The notes below the pieces were generated by a model. It ran no database searches. It was not told the origin of the DNA and saw nothing but the letters and a program-made list of their open reading frames with translations. From Isochrysis galbana (lineage: Eukaryota > Haptophyta > Isochrysidales > Isochrysidaceae): a stretch of DNA of 64,000 bases. How positions within the stretch are numbered: the stretch's first letter is position 1; every line of letters starts with the position of its first letter. The stretch spans positions 3,279,419 through 3,343,418 of the forward strand of contig CM030939.1 in assembly GCA_018136815.1 (NCBI GenBank), given 5' to 3'. This document shows, piece by piece, positions 8,677 to 18,841 of the stretch. The translations under genes and the position numbers were made by a program.

Positions 8677-11600
8677 ACCCCCACTCACGCGAGGTTCAAA
8701 GTAGTGCACATGGCACATGGACCGAACCCCCCCGTCAGCCCGTCACCGAAGATAACGGAATGAGGGGGGAAGCGTGGGTGAGAGATAGCGTGGTGCAAGG
8801 GTGTTGTGTGTTGTCGGGGTGGCAGGTCAGTAGCGTTAGCCGGCCTTTCAAGAAGTTTTTTTCTAAGATATTGATATTGTACTCGTTACGCGGAGTCGTT
8901 GGCGTTCTCACAGATCCCGGAGGGGGGATTTTCTAACCAGGTAACGAGGAGGTAGAATCTCCATAGACCATAGTAGAGTAGAGGCTGCCGCTTCGTGCGC
9001 GTGCCCGCTTCGTGGGCGTGCCCCTGTTCCCCCCCAGGCAATCATGGCCCCCAGGAAGCCCGCCAGCAAGCCCAAGCCGCCGAGGGGCCACTACACAGTC
9101 CATGCCCGCGATACGCGCGCAGAACAGCGGGCGCGCGTCGTCGAAGACGTGCGCAGAGCAGCCGCGCACTGCCGCTCGCACAGCGTTGGCGTCAAGGCCG
9201 CGCTTGCAACAGGGCATTTCCCGGAGGCAACGCGCGGCAAAGTGGCGTGGGAGCTGAAGAGGGGCACCTCTGATGATGACTCCCCACGGGATGCCAACCA
9301 ACAGCTTCTCACAAACGCTGAGAGGCTCAAGTTGGCATCTTGGGTTCTGGCTCGCGCTGACGTTCACGACCCCCAAAACAGGCACCAGATTTCTGTAAAG
9401 GTACGCGCTGTGCTGGCAGAGCGGCACAGGTTCAACAAGACTAAGAAGTACGGCAAGGGTACTATTCCTCTCAACACGCCGGAGCTCAACCACCTCAATT
9501 CCAACATCGACCTGTCTCACACATTCTTTCAACGCATCTATCCATGGTGGCGGGCTCGTGGTATCGACATCACCGAAGGGGTTTCGAGGGCAGAGGAGGA
9601 GAAGAGGTCACAAAAGCACAGGGAGGCCGTAGTAGAGAACCATTTTTTCGGCGAGTATGGGCTGGAGCGCGAGCTGATTGACGCAGGCGTGATGGATCCC
9701 CACACAAAGGTAAGTCATGCACGCCTCTGTCTCTCGCACGCGCACCGCGCACAACGCACCACGCATGCACAACGCTAACCTCTTTCACAAACGCTCACCC
9801 ATAGGTAATCAAAGACCCAAGGCGGCTGTTAAACGGCGACGAGACACCGCAGCCGCTAGACGTGCCGCAGAAGGGGCGGCGGGCGAAGGTGGCAAAGAGG
9901 AAGGGTAAGGCAGCACGGCAGCTTACAGGCGGGAACAAAGAAACGGTCACTGTAATGATGACATGGGACGCTTCTGGTTGGAATTATGGGGTGCAGCTTG
10001 TGGTGAAGCGGAAGTGGGCCACAGGAGACATGCTCATCGAGTGTCCTCCAGGGGAGTGCACATTCGACGATCGGGTCGACGTCACACGCCTGCAAACGCG
10101 CTCGTGCTTGCCCGTTCACTCGGCGGAGGGCATGCAGACAGAGGAGACGTTCCTCCATTACATCCACCGTCTCGACGAGTGGATCTCCCAGCGCAGCGCA
10201 GTGGAGGCAGCCACAGGTGGTGAGCCCATTCAGCGCCCGGTTGTCCTCATGTTGGACAACCACTGCTCTCGCTTTAGCGACGACCTTCTACGTAAGACCA
10301 GCGGGCCTGCAGCAGAGCTTGGCATACGTATCTTCACGGAGGAGTCAGGCACCTCGGGCTTCTTGCAAGCTTTGGACCAGTTCAACTCTTCATTTCACAG
10401 GTCATATAATAAGGCTAGGGACGCATACAAGGATGCACACTTAGCCGTGCACGGCCACCCACTCAGCCACCTCGCCCTTGCTGACTTCCTAGGCATATTG
10501 GGGGGTAGCAAGCGCTTGGGAGTCCCCGGCATGTGGTTCTCCTGGTGCGATAGGTACGACATCATCAAGGCGTGGAAGCGTGTTGGCATCGCAGGTAACA
10601 GGTTGTGCCCTCAGCTAGTGGACCGATCCAATTTTGTTGATCAAGATGCAGAGTTGGCCGCGGCCCGGAGGGACGCTTCGGTGTCTTCACCCGGTCCATC
10701 CTCTTTGGCAGAGGCCAAGCGCACGCCGCCGGGTTTGCGGCGCGGAAGTCTAGCAGCGGCGAATGCGAAGCTGCAGCAGCTGGAGCAATTTGCAAAGAAG
10801 CTTGAGGAGAAGGCACAAGCGCCGTATGATCCTTCGCGTGGAGTGTTGTCGTTGAGTTCAGACGCCCCGAGCGCGCGGCAGGGTGGCACTGGGTCGGATG
10901 ATGACTCTGATGCGGCTGACGGCGACAGTGCGAGTCCCGTGCGTGCGCGTAGGCGGCTGGTGCAATTGTCCGGATCTTTCACTCTTAGGGACATGTGGGG
11001 AGAGAAGCAAAAGAGGCAGCAAGAGGCAGCAAAGGTAGAGGATGCAGCTCAAAGAAAGAAGGCCGCGCGGCTGGAGAAGCGCGCCGAAGATGAGGAGCGG
11101 TCTCGTGTTCGGCGTGACGCCTTCGTAGCGTGCAAGGATGTGTGCATGTGTGCGATTGTTCCGTGTCCGTGGGAGGGGTTCATGTTGTGTGACAACTGTG
11201 GGAACTTGAAGAAAGGGTGGTGCAAGAAGAGAGAGTGTGTGAAGTGGCGCAAGAGTCCCGTTTCAGTGGCTAGTGCCCTCGTTGTGGGCCTTGAGAGTGG
11301 TGTTTGTGCCTCCGGCGCCGCCTCCGACGTTGGGGCCTGTCCATGAGGCTCCTGGTTCCGTGCGCGTGCGTATGTAAAATGTCATTGTGAGTCACCATGT
11401 GCATCAATCAGAAAAAAAAGCACATGTCGGCGCACAGCATGCCTAGGGGCATCTTTTATCCAGTGGCAGCCACCTCTAGTTGTCAACGGGCCGATTTTCA
11501 TTTTCACCCATAGAAATGGGGCATGCCCATGAAGCGGCAGCCTCTAGGGGTACGGGATACTCCTCCATAGAATAAGGGAGTACTCTATGTTCTTGGAAGG
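8677..11600 (+). mobile_element. Pogo-like DNA transposon
   Basis: Bounded by context around the transposase gene at 9044-11346; limits are approximate. Its right part (about 11230-11580), including GTGAGTCAC, AGCACATGTCGGC, ATAGAAATGGGGC and GAAGCGGCAGCCTCTA, recurs at 63428-63760 and in the interrupted block 35225-37109. That shows a multicopy family. I could not find terminal inverted repeats by eye, so the exact ends are open. Confidence 0.6.
9044..11346 (+). CDS. Pogo-like DDE transposase
   Basis: Two exons, 9044..9709 and 9805..11346, with intron 9710-9804 (GTAAGT to ATAG), give 735 residues with no interruption. The DDE_1 superfamily triad is readable: LLNGDETP (Asp234), VVLMLDNHCSRF (Asp373) and GFLQALDQFNSSFHRSYN (Asp413), the last matching the LQPLD motif of pogo/jerky transposases. 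The N-terminal 150 residues are basic, as expected for DNA binding, but I see no clear CENP-B helix-turn-helix. The C-terminus has a charged coiled coil, then a Cys cluster (CKDVCMCAIVPC, CDNCG, WCKKREC) that could bind zinc. It would cut and rejoin transposon ends. The open frame suggests a recent copy, an active one, or host use. Confidence 0.8.
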
Positions 11601-11639
11601 CGAGCAAATGAGCACTCTCTTCCCTTTCACACCCCCTTC

Positions 11640-12250
11640 ACGAGCGCTGCACGAAAGTTAGAGAATTCCACCCTCCCATTGATTGGAGAGAGCACCACGA
11701 CGCCGCATGATGAAACCTTCCTTCGAGCGAGAGGGGAGAAGGAGGTTGGGATTTACTGAAAGAGAGGAACAGAAGGAAGAGGTTTTGTCGTTCCTTGCCG
11801 CCGCCGCCGCCGCCGCCCGCCGCGGCGCTTATAAAGGCAGAGAGAGGGAGGGAGAGAGGGGGAGGAAAGAAAGGGGGGGGGGGGGGAGGAGAGAGAGAGC
11901 GAGAGAGGTGAGTGACTGAGAGTGTCTGAGTAGTACTCTTACGTCTGTGTGTCAGTACGTTTATGAGAGTTTGTGTATATGTGAGAGAGAGGGAGGAAGG
12001 GAGGGAGGAGGGGGGCAGGGGGGGGCGAGGGAGAGGAGAGCCAACAAGGGGAAGAGCGCGGGGCGTGGAGCGGCCAGAAAGGAGGGGGGGGGGGGGGGGG
12101 AGAGAGAGAGAGAGAGGGGAAGGGGGAAGGGGGGGAGGGGGGGGGGGGGGGGGGGGCGGCGCTCGGCTTCGGCGCGCCCTCCGCTAAGTCAGCCGACAGG
12201 GAACCGCCCTCTGGCGCCTTCCCCCCCTTCCCCCCCCCCCCCTTCTTTCG
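11640..12250. other. Purine-rich low-complexity DNA upstream of villin
   Basis: Long GA and G runs on the plus strand (11820-11915 and 11980-12160) with a short CCG repeat at 11800-11822. Open frames here are compositional. The block ends about 220 bp before the villin start and may hold its promoter. Confidence 0.5.
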
Positions 12251-12468
12251 CGATCTCATCCCCGCGGAGCCCTCCGCCCACTCACCTACCAAGTGCGCCG
12301 TGCGGCGCACGGCTGGCGCGTCGGCATGCATGCTCACACGTCTCGGTCACGCACCCTCCGCCTTTGGCCCTACCAGCTGGCATGAGAGTGCCCATCCAGC
12401 CGACCAACCTCCACTCCCGCGAGCTGATTGCACACCCCTCCCTCCCCCCCAACTCCAGAACTCCACTC

Positions 12469-15106
12469 ATGAGTGAGTTCGCAGGCACGACGCCCGGACA
12501 GGCACCTGGCATTGAGATCTGGCGCATCGAGAACATGGCCGCCGTCCCTCTCCCCAAGAACGAGTATGGTAAGTTCAATGATGGCGATGCCTACTTAGTG
12601 CTCAAGACGACCCAACCCAAGAACAAGCTCGTCTGGGATCTCTTCTTCTGGCTGGGCGCAGAGTCCACGGCTGATGAACAGGGCGTGGCCGCCTACAAGG
12701 CCGTCGAGCTGGACGATCTCCTCGGAGGTGCCCCCGTCCAGCACCGTGAAGAGCAGGGAAAGGAATCGCCCGAGTTTCTGCAGTGCTTCAAGAAGCTTGA
12801 GTACGTTCATGGTGAGCCATCACCTCCTGCCCGCAATGACGGGCGCCCTCAGGATGCCTTGCCGCACTGTGCGCTGCTTCTGACGGAGAGCACCTCGCTA
12901 CCCGACAGGTGGCACCAGCTCGGGCTTCAGGCACGTTGACCGTGACCACTTTGAGACCCGGCTCTTGCATGTGAAGGGTACACGCTCGGTACGCATCAGG
13001 GAGGTTGAGCTCTCTTCCAGCTCCCTGAACGCGGGCGATGTTTTCCTGCTCGATACGGGCAAAGCAATCATGCAGTGGAATGGCGCTGAGGCTAACCGTA
13101 AGGAGAAGGCAAAGGCGCTCGAGGTTGCCATCGGCATAAAGGATGACGAGCGCGGCGGCAAGGCGACCTTCATTGCGTTTGAGCAAGGCCAAGAGAGCCC
13201 CGAGTTCTGGGAGGCGCTCGGCGGCCAAGGCCCGATTGCTGCCGCCGTCCCAGACGAAACTTCACACAAGTCCTCACGCGGCGACATCAAACTCATCAAA
13301 GTGTCCGATGCGTCGGGAGCCATGGAGAAGACGGAGATCGCTCGTGGGCAACTGAAGAAGGAAATGCTCGACACGAAAGATGTGTTTGTCATTGACAATG
13401 ACACGCAGATCTTCGTCTGGATCGGCAAGGGAGCGACTCTGGAAGAGCGCAAGCAGGGGATAAATATCGGTGTGAATCATTCGAAAGGCCGGCCAGCATA
13501 CACCAAGGTGACCAAGGTCTGTGAGGGCACTGAGTCCGCCGTCTTCCAGTCCCTCTTCGACTCGTGGAAGACTCCATTCTTGCCGCCCACTGACTTCTCC
13601 GAGCGCAGCGGCGCTAACGTTGCTCACGGCCTCGAGCAGGAGACGTCGGAGCGGCTTGCCGCGCAGATGGCAGCGTCGACGCATCAGAACAGCGGCATTG
13701 ACCACATCGACGACGGCTCAGGAACGGTGGAGATGTTCCGCATCGAGGACTTCGAGCCGAGGGCAATAGACGAGGCCACCTTTGGCCAGTTCTTCGCAGG
13801 CGACTCATACATAGTGAAGTACACCTCGACCGCGCGCGGCTACCACGGTCGGGAGCTCGTACTCATCTATTTTTGGTTGGGTAAGGACTCAACCAGCGAT
13901 GAGAAGGGAGCTGCTGCTCTCCACGCTGCCAAAATGGACGACATGCTTGGTGGCCAAGCGACACAGATTCGGGTCTTGCAAGGCAAGGAACCTGCACACC
14001 TTGTGCGCCTCTTTAAGGGTAAGTTCATCGTGCACGCCGGCGGGAAAGCCTCGGGTTTCAAGAATCGGGCGGACAGCGATTCGTACGACGATGATGGCGT
14101 GTCGCTATTCCACGTCAAGGGGCATGGCACCCCGTCCACCACTAGGGCTGTTCAGGTTGCAGAGGTTGCAACCTCCCTGAACTCGGGGGATTGCTTTGTC
14201 TTGCTCACGCCGACCGTCGCCTACCTGTGGAAAGGCGAGGGCGCCAGCGACGTCGAAGTGGAGACTGCCGCGACAGTCGCCAATGTCCTCAGGCAAGGGC
14301 GTGCGCTCGAACGTCTCATCGAAGGGTCGGAGCCCGACCACTTCTGGTCGACCCTCGGCGGCAAGGCGGACTACCCGACGGTCAAGGACCTTCCCGAGCC
14401 CGATCGGGAGCCTCGCCTATTCCTGTGCTCCAACGCGTCGGGTGTCTTCAAGGTCGAGCCCATACACGACTTCTGTCAGTCAGATCTGGAGGAGGCCGAC
14501 GTCTACATTCTTGACGTTTTCAACACCATCTACGTCTGGATCGGCTCGGATGCCTCTGAGGTTGAGAAAAAGATGTCGACCGAAACGGCCGCAGCGTACG
14601 TTGCTGAGCAAGGCTATGCAGAGGACACGCCGGTGATGATCGTCAAGTCTGGAGACGAGCCCCTTCTCTTCACATCGCATTTCATCGGTTGGGACTCCAG
14701 CAAGGCGCGCGTTTTTGTGGACCCATACGAGGCCAAATTGGCGGCGGCGCTCGCAGCCAGCGCCACCCTCTCGGAGCCACCCTTGCCAGCGCGCGACGAC
14801 TTTGTCGACCCTCTTGAGCAGAAGAAGCAGGAGCAGGAGGAGGCCGAGAGGGCGGCCGAGGAAGCCACCCGCCCGTCAGCGCCGGCCCCTGCACCGCCAG
14901 CTGCAGCCCCGATGGGCGCGGGCCACACCATAACATACGAGACGCTAAAGGCCGATCCCCCGCCCACTGGAATCGATGTCACTCGAAAGGAAGACTACCT
15001 ATCGGACGCTGACTTTGCAGCCGTCTTCAAATGCACGCGGGCTGAGTACAAGGAACTAAAGCCCTGGAAACAGCAGCAGCTCAAGAAGAGCGTCGGGCTC
15101 TTCTGA
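12469..15106 (+). CDS. Villin (six gelsolin domains plus headpiece)
   Basis: Exons 12469..12811 and 12909..15106 (intron GTGAGC to ACAG, 97 bp) give 846 residues. The junction reads EYVHG-GTSSGFRHVD, the usual link between gelsolin domains 1 and 2. Six gelsolin-like repeats follow in order, each with a hydrophobic strand such as KLVWDLFFWLGAESTADEQG, DTQIFVWIGKGAT, LVLIYFWLGKDST, VAYLWKGEGAS or NTIYVWIGSDAS. After a Pro/Ala/Glu linker (about 730-785) comes a villin headpiece (about 790-846) ending RAEYKELKPWKQQQLKKSVG and LF. Villins cap, sever and bundle actin filaments with calcium; the headpiece binds F-actin. The start ATG is placed where homology begins; the frame stays open upstream through low-complexity DNA. 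A possible AATAAA signal is at 15621. Confidence 0.93.
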
Positions 15107-15652
15107 GTGCGTTTCGCGCGTAGTAAGATGCGTGGGTCATATTAATGGTGAAGTAAGTACAGGTAGTTGCACTTGAGACGAGGCGGTAGAGATTTCGCTA
15201 CTTGATCACAATGCCGGGCCATCCGTTTCGAGGTGACGGGCGTCGTCCATCCTGCGGTAGCTGCGACGCGTTGAGGAGATGTGCTCACAAACGTTGACCT
15301 GCTCTACTTACCTTGGCCGGGGTGCGCCCCGTGCACGATGCTGTGCTCATGCATTCATTCTTTGCATCACACGCACGCAAGTATGCATAACTGCTATCCT
15401 CATTATCTATCCTAGGCTCTCATGGGCCTTGGTCGAGAGCCGAAGGACCCCTGACGAACGATGACGACGTACACACCTACTTGCAGCATTCCAGCGCACA
15501 ATGTGCAATGCGACGTCGCTGCTAGCGTCTCACGAGGGCTCAGGACCTTGATGTGTTGTGTGGTCTATTGCCATTGCTATTTTGTGGTCCTAGCTCCCGG
15601 CACCCGGTGCGTCAGGCTCCAATAAAAGTTTCAACATCGAATGATGTTGCTC

Positions 15653-16050
15653 CAACTAAGTTTATACTTGGTTCACCTAGGACGCAGGACGGGGCATGAG
15701 CCTCCCCCTCTCTCCACTCCTCCCCCGCCATGGGGGAGGAACCACCCACTCTCCCTTTCCCCACATGCCAGGAGCACACTGCCATGCTGACCCATCCCTT
15801 TCCCCACAGGCACGCCTGATTCGCCCGCCCTGGCCCTGGCCTGTCGTGGCCAGCCCATCACTCTGACAAGCCCCTCCTCCCCCTGGGCCCCCCTAATCAA
15901 GAGCCCCGAGCCAACTCCAGCCGACCTGCAGGGGCGAGAGCGAGAGCCATGACGAATTGGAGTGGCCCATAGGGCCTGAGGGCAATGAGGAAGGGGCCAA
16001 GCCGGCGGCAGGCGCGGCTAGGGAACGACTTCGGAGGTATCTGAGGCGGA
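15653..16050 (+). repeat. Hairpin-headed retroposon copy
   Basis: Begins with the family hairpin CAACTAAG, TTTATA, CTTGGTTC, followed by the GGGGCATGAGCC and CACTCCTCCCCCGCCATGGG blocks seen in copies at 22479, 27166 and 35283. The downstream limit is unclear and the tail is not the standard one. Confidence 0.6.
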
Positions 16051-16440
16051 GCGAGCGAGTGAGAGGGAGAGGGAGAAGGAGATGACTTGTGAGTTGATGG
16101 CGCGCACACACACATGCACGCAATGGGGCATGGGGGGCATGGGGTATGTAGGGCATGGATGGGCGGGCTTGCTAGCACCTTGCGGGCGAAACGAGCAAGC
16201 AGATAGGAGAAAGGCCAACGGAGAAAGAACACTACAACTATGGTAATGGTAATGGCCAGTTTGATTAAGTGTTTGGAGCTGTGACATCAAGCAAGGAGCA
16301 AGGGGTACCAAAGGTGGTGCGCGCGCCTGCGTGCTTGCTACGTGCTACGTGCCGTTGCTCTCTCCCTAGCTCCCTAGTAGATGCTAGATGCTAGAGCTAA
16401 CTACAGTTCTACAGTTAGACCTGTATACTGTTCAAGACCC

Positions 16441-16545
16441 CAAATATCAGCACAGATATCCTAGCAAGAGCCCAAATATCCCTGAAATATCTAGAGATAT
16501 CCATATGGAGCAAATCCACCCAAATATCCAAGACAAATATCCGGA
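16441..16545. repeat. Cluster of AAATATC motifs
   Basis: AAATATC or AGATATC recurs about eight times in 105 bp, in a locally AT-rich island. Spacing is irregular, so this is not a simple tandem repeat. It might be a protein-binding array; this is speculative. Confidence 0.45.
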
Positions 16546-16899
16546 TACTTCGGCTTACCCCTAGCTGTGGGTGCATTGCATTTGCTTGTGCAGGCAAGGA
16601 GGCAAGGAGGGGCGTGGTCTTGGGCCGAATCTTGAGATCTTTGGTTGTGTCAACAAAGATCTCACCGTGCTCGGCGTGCCGCGGCGCATAACATGCACGG
16701 CGGCGTCCGTTTTAGCCAACCGGGCCCGGCGAGAGCGAGACCTTTGGGGGCAGCTAGAGCCACAGCTTGCCCCCGGCCTGTTTGCTGTTGTGCAGTTGGG
16801 TAGGCAGACGGTGATATCGAGAATCAGGATGGAATTATCGGCATTGGGAGAAATAGGGGCAATCGGCGAGGAGGCAGGAGAAAGAGGGGGATGGAAGTG

Positions 16900-17420
16900 G
16901 CAGGGCCTCGCCTCCTCCGCCCTCTCCACCTCCGCCGTCACCTCCTCCGCCCTCGCCGCCTCCGCCCTCGCCGCCGCACCTCCTCCATCGCCTCCTCCGC
17001 CCTCGCCACCTCCGCCCTCGCCGCCGCCCCCCTCGCTACCTCCGCCCTCGCCGCCGCCCCCCTCGCCTCCTCCGCCCTCGCCGCCGCCCCCCTCGCCTCC
17101 TCCGCCGTCACCACCTCCTCCATCGCCTCCTCCGCCATCACCACCTCATCCATCGCCTCCTCCGCCATCACCACCTCCTCCATCGCCTCCTCCGCCCTCG
17201 CCGCCGCCCCCCTCGCCTCCTCCGCCATCACCACCTCCTCCATCGCCTCCTCCGCCCTCGCAACCTCCGCCCTCGCCGCCGCCCCCTCGCCTCCTCCGCC
17301 CTCGCCGCCCCCCCCCTCGCCTCCTCCGCCGTCAGCACCTCCTCCATCGCCCTCTCCTCCTCCGCCGTCACCTCCTCCGCCCTCGCCGCCTTCGCCCTCT
17401 CCACCTCCGCCGTCACCGCC
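16900..17420. repeat. CCTCC/GCC-rich minisatellite (Ser-Pro repeat in one frame)
   Basis: Repeats of about 15-30 bp built from CCTCCTCCGCCCTCG and GCCGCCCCCCTCG run for 0.5 kb. In one frame they read as (SPPPP)n, in another as Ala/Ser-rich. All three plus-strand frames are open because of composition, so I do not call a protein. Confidence 0.75.
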
Positions 17421-17757
17421 GAAGCCATTGCCTCGAGCAAGGCCGCCGAGAGCGTCTCCTACGCTCGCGAGGTCCTGCGCGCCCTCGGCTTCCCTCTCGA
17501 TGGCCCCACGCTCGTCGCCACCGACAACCTGGCCAACATGCGCATTGGCTCCCTACGCTCCGCCCCGAGCCGCGCCCGCCACTTCATGCGTCGCTACCAC
17601 ACCCTTCTTCAGAGGGTGGCGGCCCACGAGGTGGCTCTTCGCCACGTCAGCACCGAGCACATGGCCGCCGACTTCCTGACCAAGTGGCTCCCGAAGCGCA
17701 AGCTCGAGGCGTGCGTCCGCTACGCAACCAACGCTTGGGCTCACACTGCCGCCTAAG
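17421..17757 (+). mobile_element. Ty1/copia fossil: C-terminal RNase H fragment
   Basis: The conserved end of a copia RNase H domain is recognisable, including ALGFPLDGPTLVATDN, the RHFMRRYHTL region and HMAADFLTKWLPKRKLEA. Only this terminal part of the polyprotein is present, directly after the minisatellite. No reverse transcriptase or terminal repeat is visible nearby. An incomplete, old copy. Confidence 0.75.
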
Positions 17758-17899
17758 CCCCGCCCCGCATCTCCCTTTCCCGCGTCTCTCACACTGCTCG
17801 CCCCGTTGCCGATTCTCGCGGTGGGGGGGGTGTCGTGGATAAAGGGAGCCGCACCACACCGCACGCTCTACCCTTAGAGCGTGCCTGCTTTCCCGCGCC

Positions 17900-18331
17900 C
17901 TGATGACTCACTGACTCATAGGGCGGTCAAACACTATTTTAAATTCTAAGGTATTTGGTCTCTAGTAGAGTCTCTAGCCAAATACCAAATACGGTAAATA
18001 CGTATTTCCCATCTGCTAGGTTGCTGATCCATCCTACCGGAATCTATAGCTATAGGGAGCTTATATTTAGCGCCCTTCATTTACCCATTGCACCCCCATA
18101 GTCAGTGACCGGGCTACCAAAGGGCACCGAAGATATCATTAGATATTACAATATATATATGTATATGTAAATGTCAAATGTCAAATGTCCTAGTCCTAGA
18201 TTGGAGATTGGTGTGTTCCGGGGTTTCTACCGCTTTACTTTGGCGTATTTCCTCAATCCCGACATCTTCATTCTTATACCCTTAGAATTTAAAATAGTGT
18301 TTGACCGCCCTATGAGTCAGTGAGTCATCAG
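17900..18331. mobile_element. MITE with 52-bp perfect terminal inverted repeats
   Basis: 17900-17951 is the exact inverse of 18280-18331. The outer 20 bases are CTGATGACTCACTGACTCAT; the inner part starts AGGGCGGTCAAACAC, which is the terminal repeat of the element at 23473-24502. The 330-bp interior is AT-rich and non-coding. No direct target duplication flanks the outer ends. It looks like a young non-autonomous derivative of the same family with extended ends. Confidence 0.85.
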
Positions 18332-18841
18332 TTCGCAGCTACATTTTGCACTCTCGCACAAGAAGCAGTACATCGTAAAAATACGAATGCCGAGATGCCG
18401 AGTAATCTAAATAGACGTTTACGGTTTTGTCGGGATTCCCCGCCGAGAACTATCGGTAAACTTTTGAGAACGAAGACGTACAGCGGGGGGAGGGGGGAAT
18501 CAGGGCGGCTCGGCGGGTGGGGCGGGTGGGGCGGGGGGGGGGGGGGGGGGGGGGGGCGGGGAAGTGGGGGACAGGGCGGGGAGGCTAGCGCAGTGGCGGC
18601 CGGCGGAGGGGGAGGGGGGGGGGGGGGGGGGGGCGGGAGGGGCAGAAGCGACCGCTGTGCACGCCGACTTGTGAGCGCCTACGGCGTGATTTGCTATTCC
18701 CTGCTGATCTCTATCGAGAAGAAGAAGAGAGAGGGGGGGGGGGGGGGAGAGAGTGGCGGCGGGGGGGAGGCGGAGAGAGGGGGGGTGGCTGGCTGCACGC
18801 GAGGGTGGAGGGAAGCAGCTGGACGCGAGTGCGAGGCGCTC

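Noticed and set aside
16571-17842. 423-codon plus-strand ORF rich in SPPPP
   Set aside because: All three frames are open through the minisatellite, and the ends of this frame do not continue as plausible protein.
18320-18841. Gly-rich open frame upstream of the Myb-like ATG
   Set aside because: Composition-driven G-runs; the gene start is placed at 18842, where sequence becomes protein-like and phases fit.
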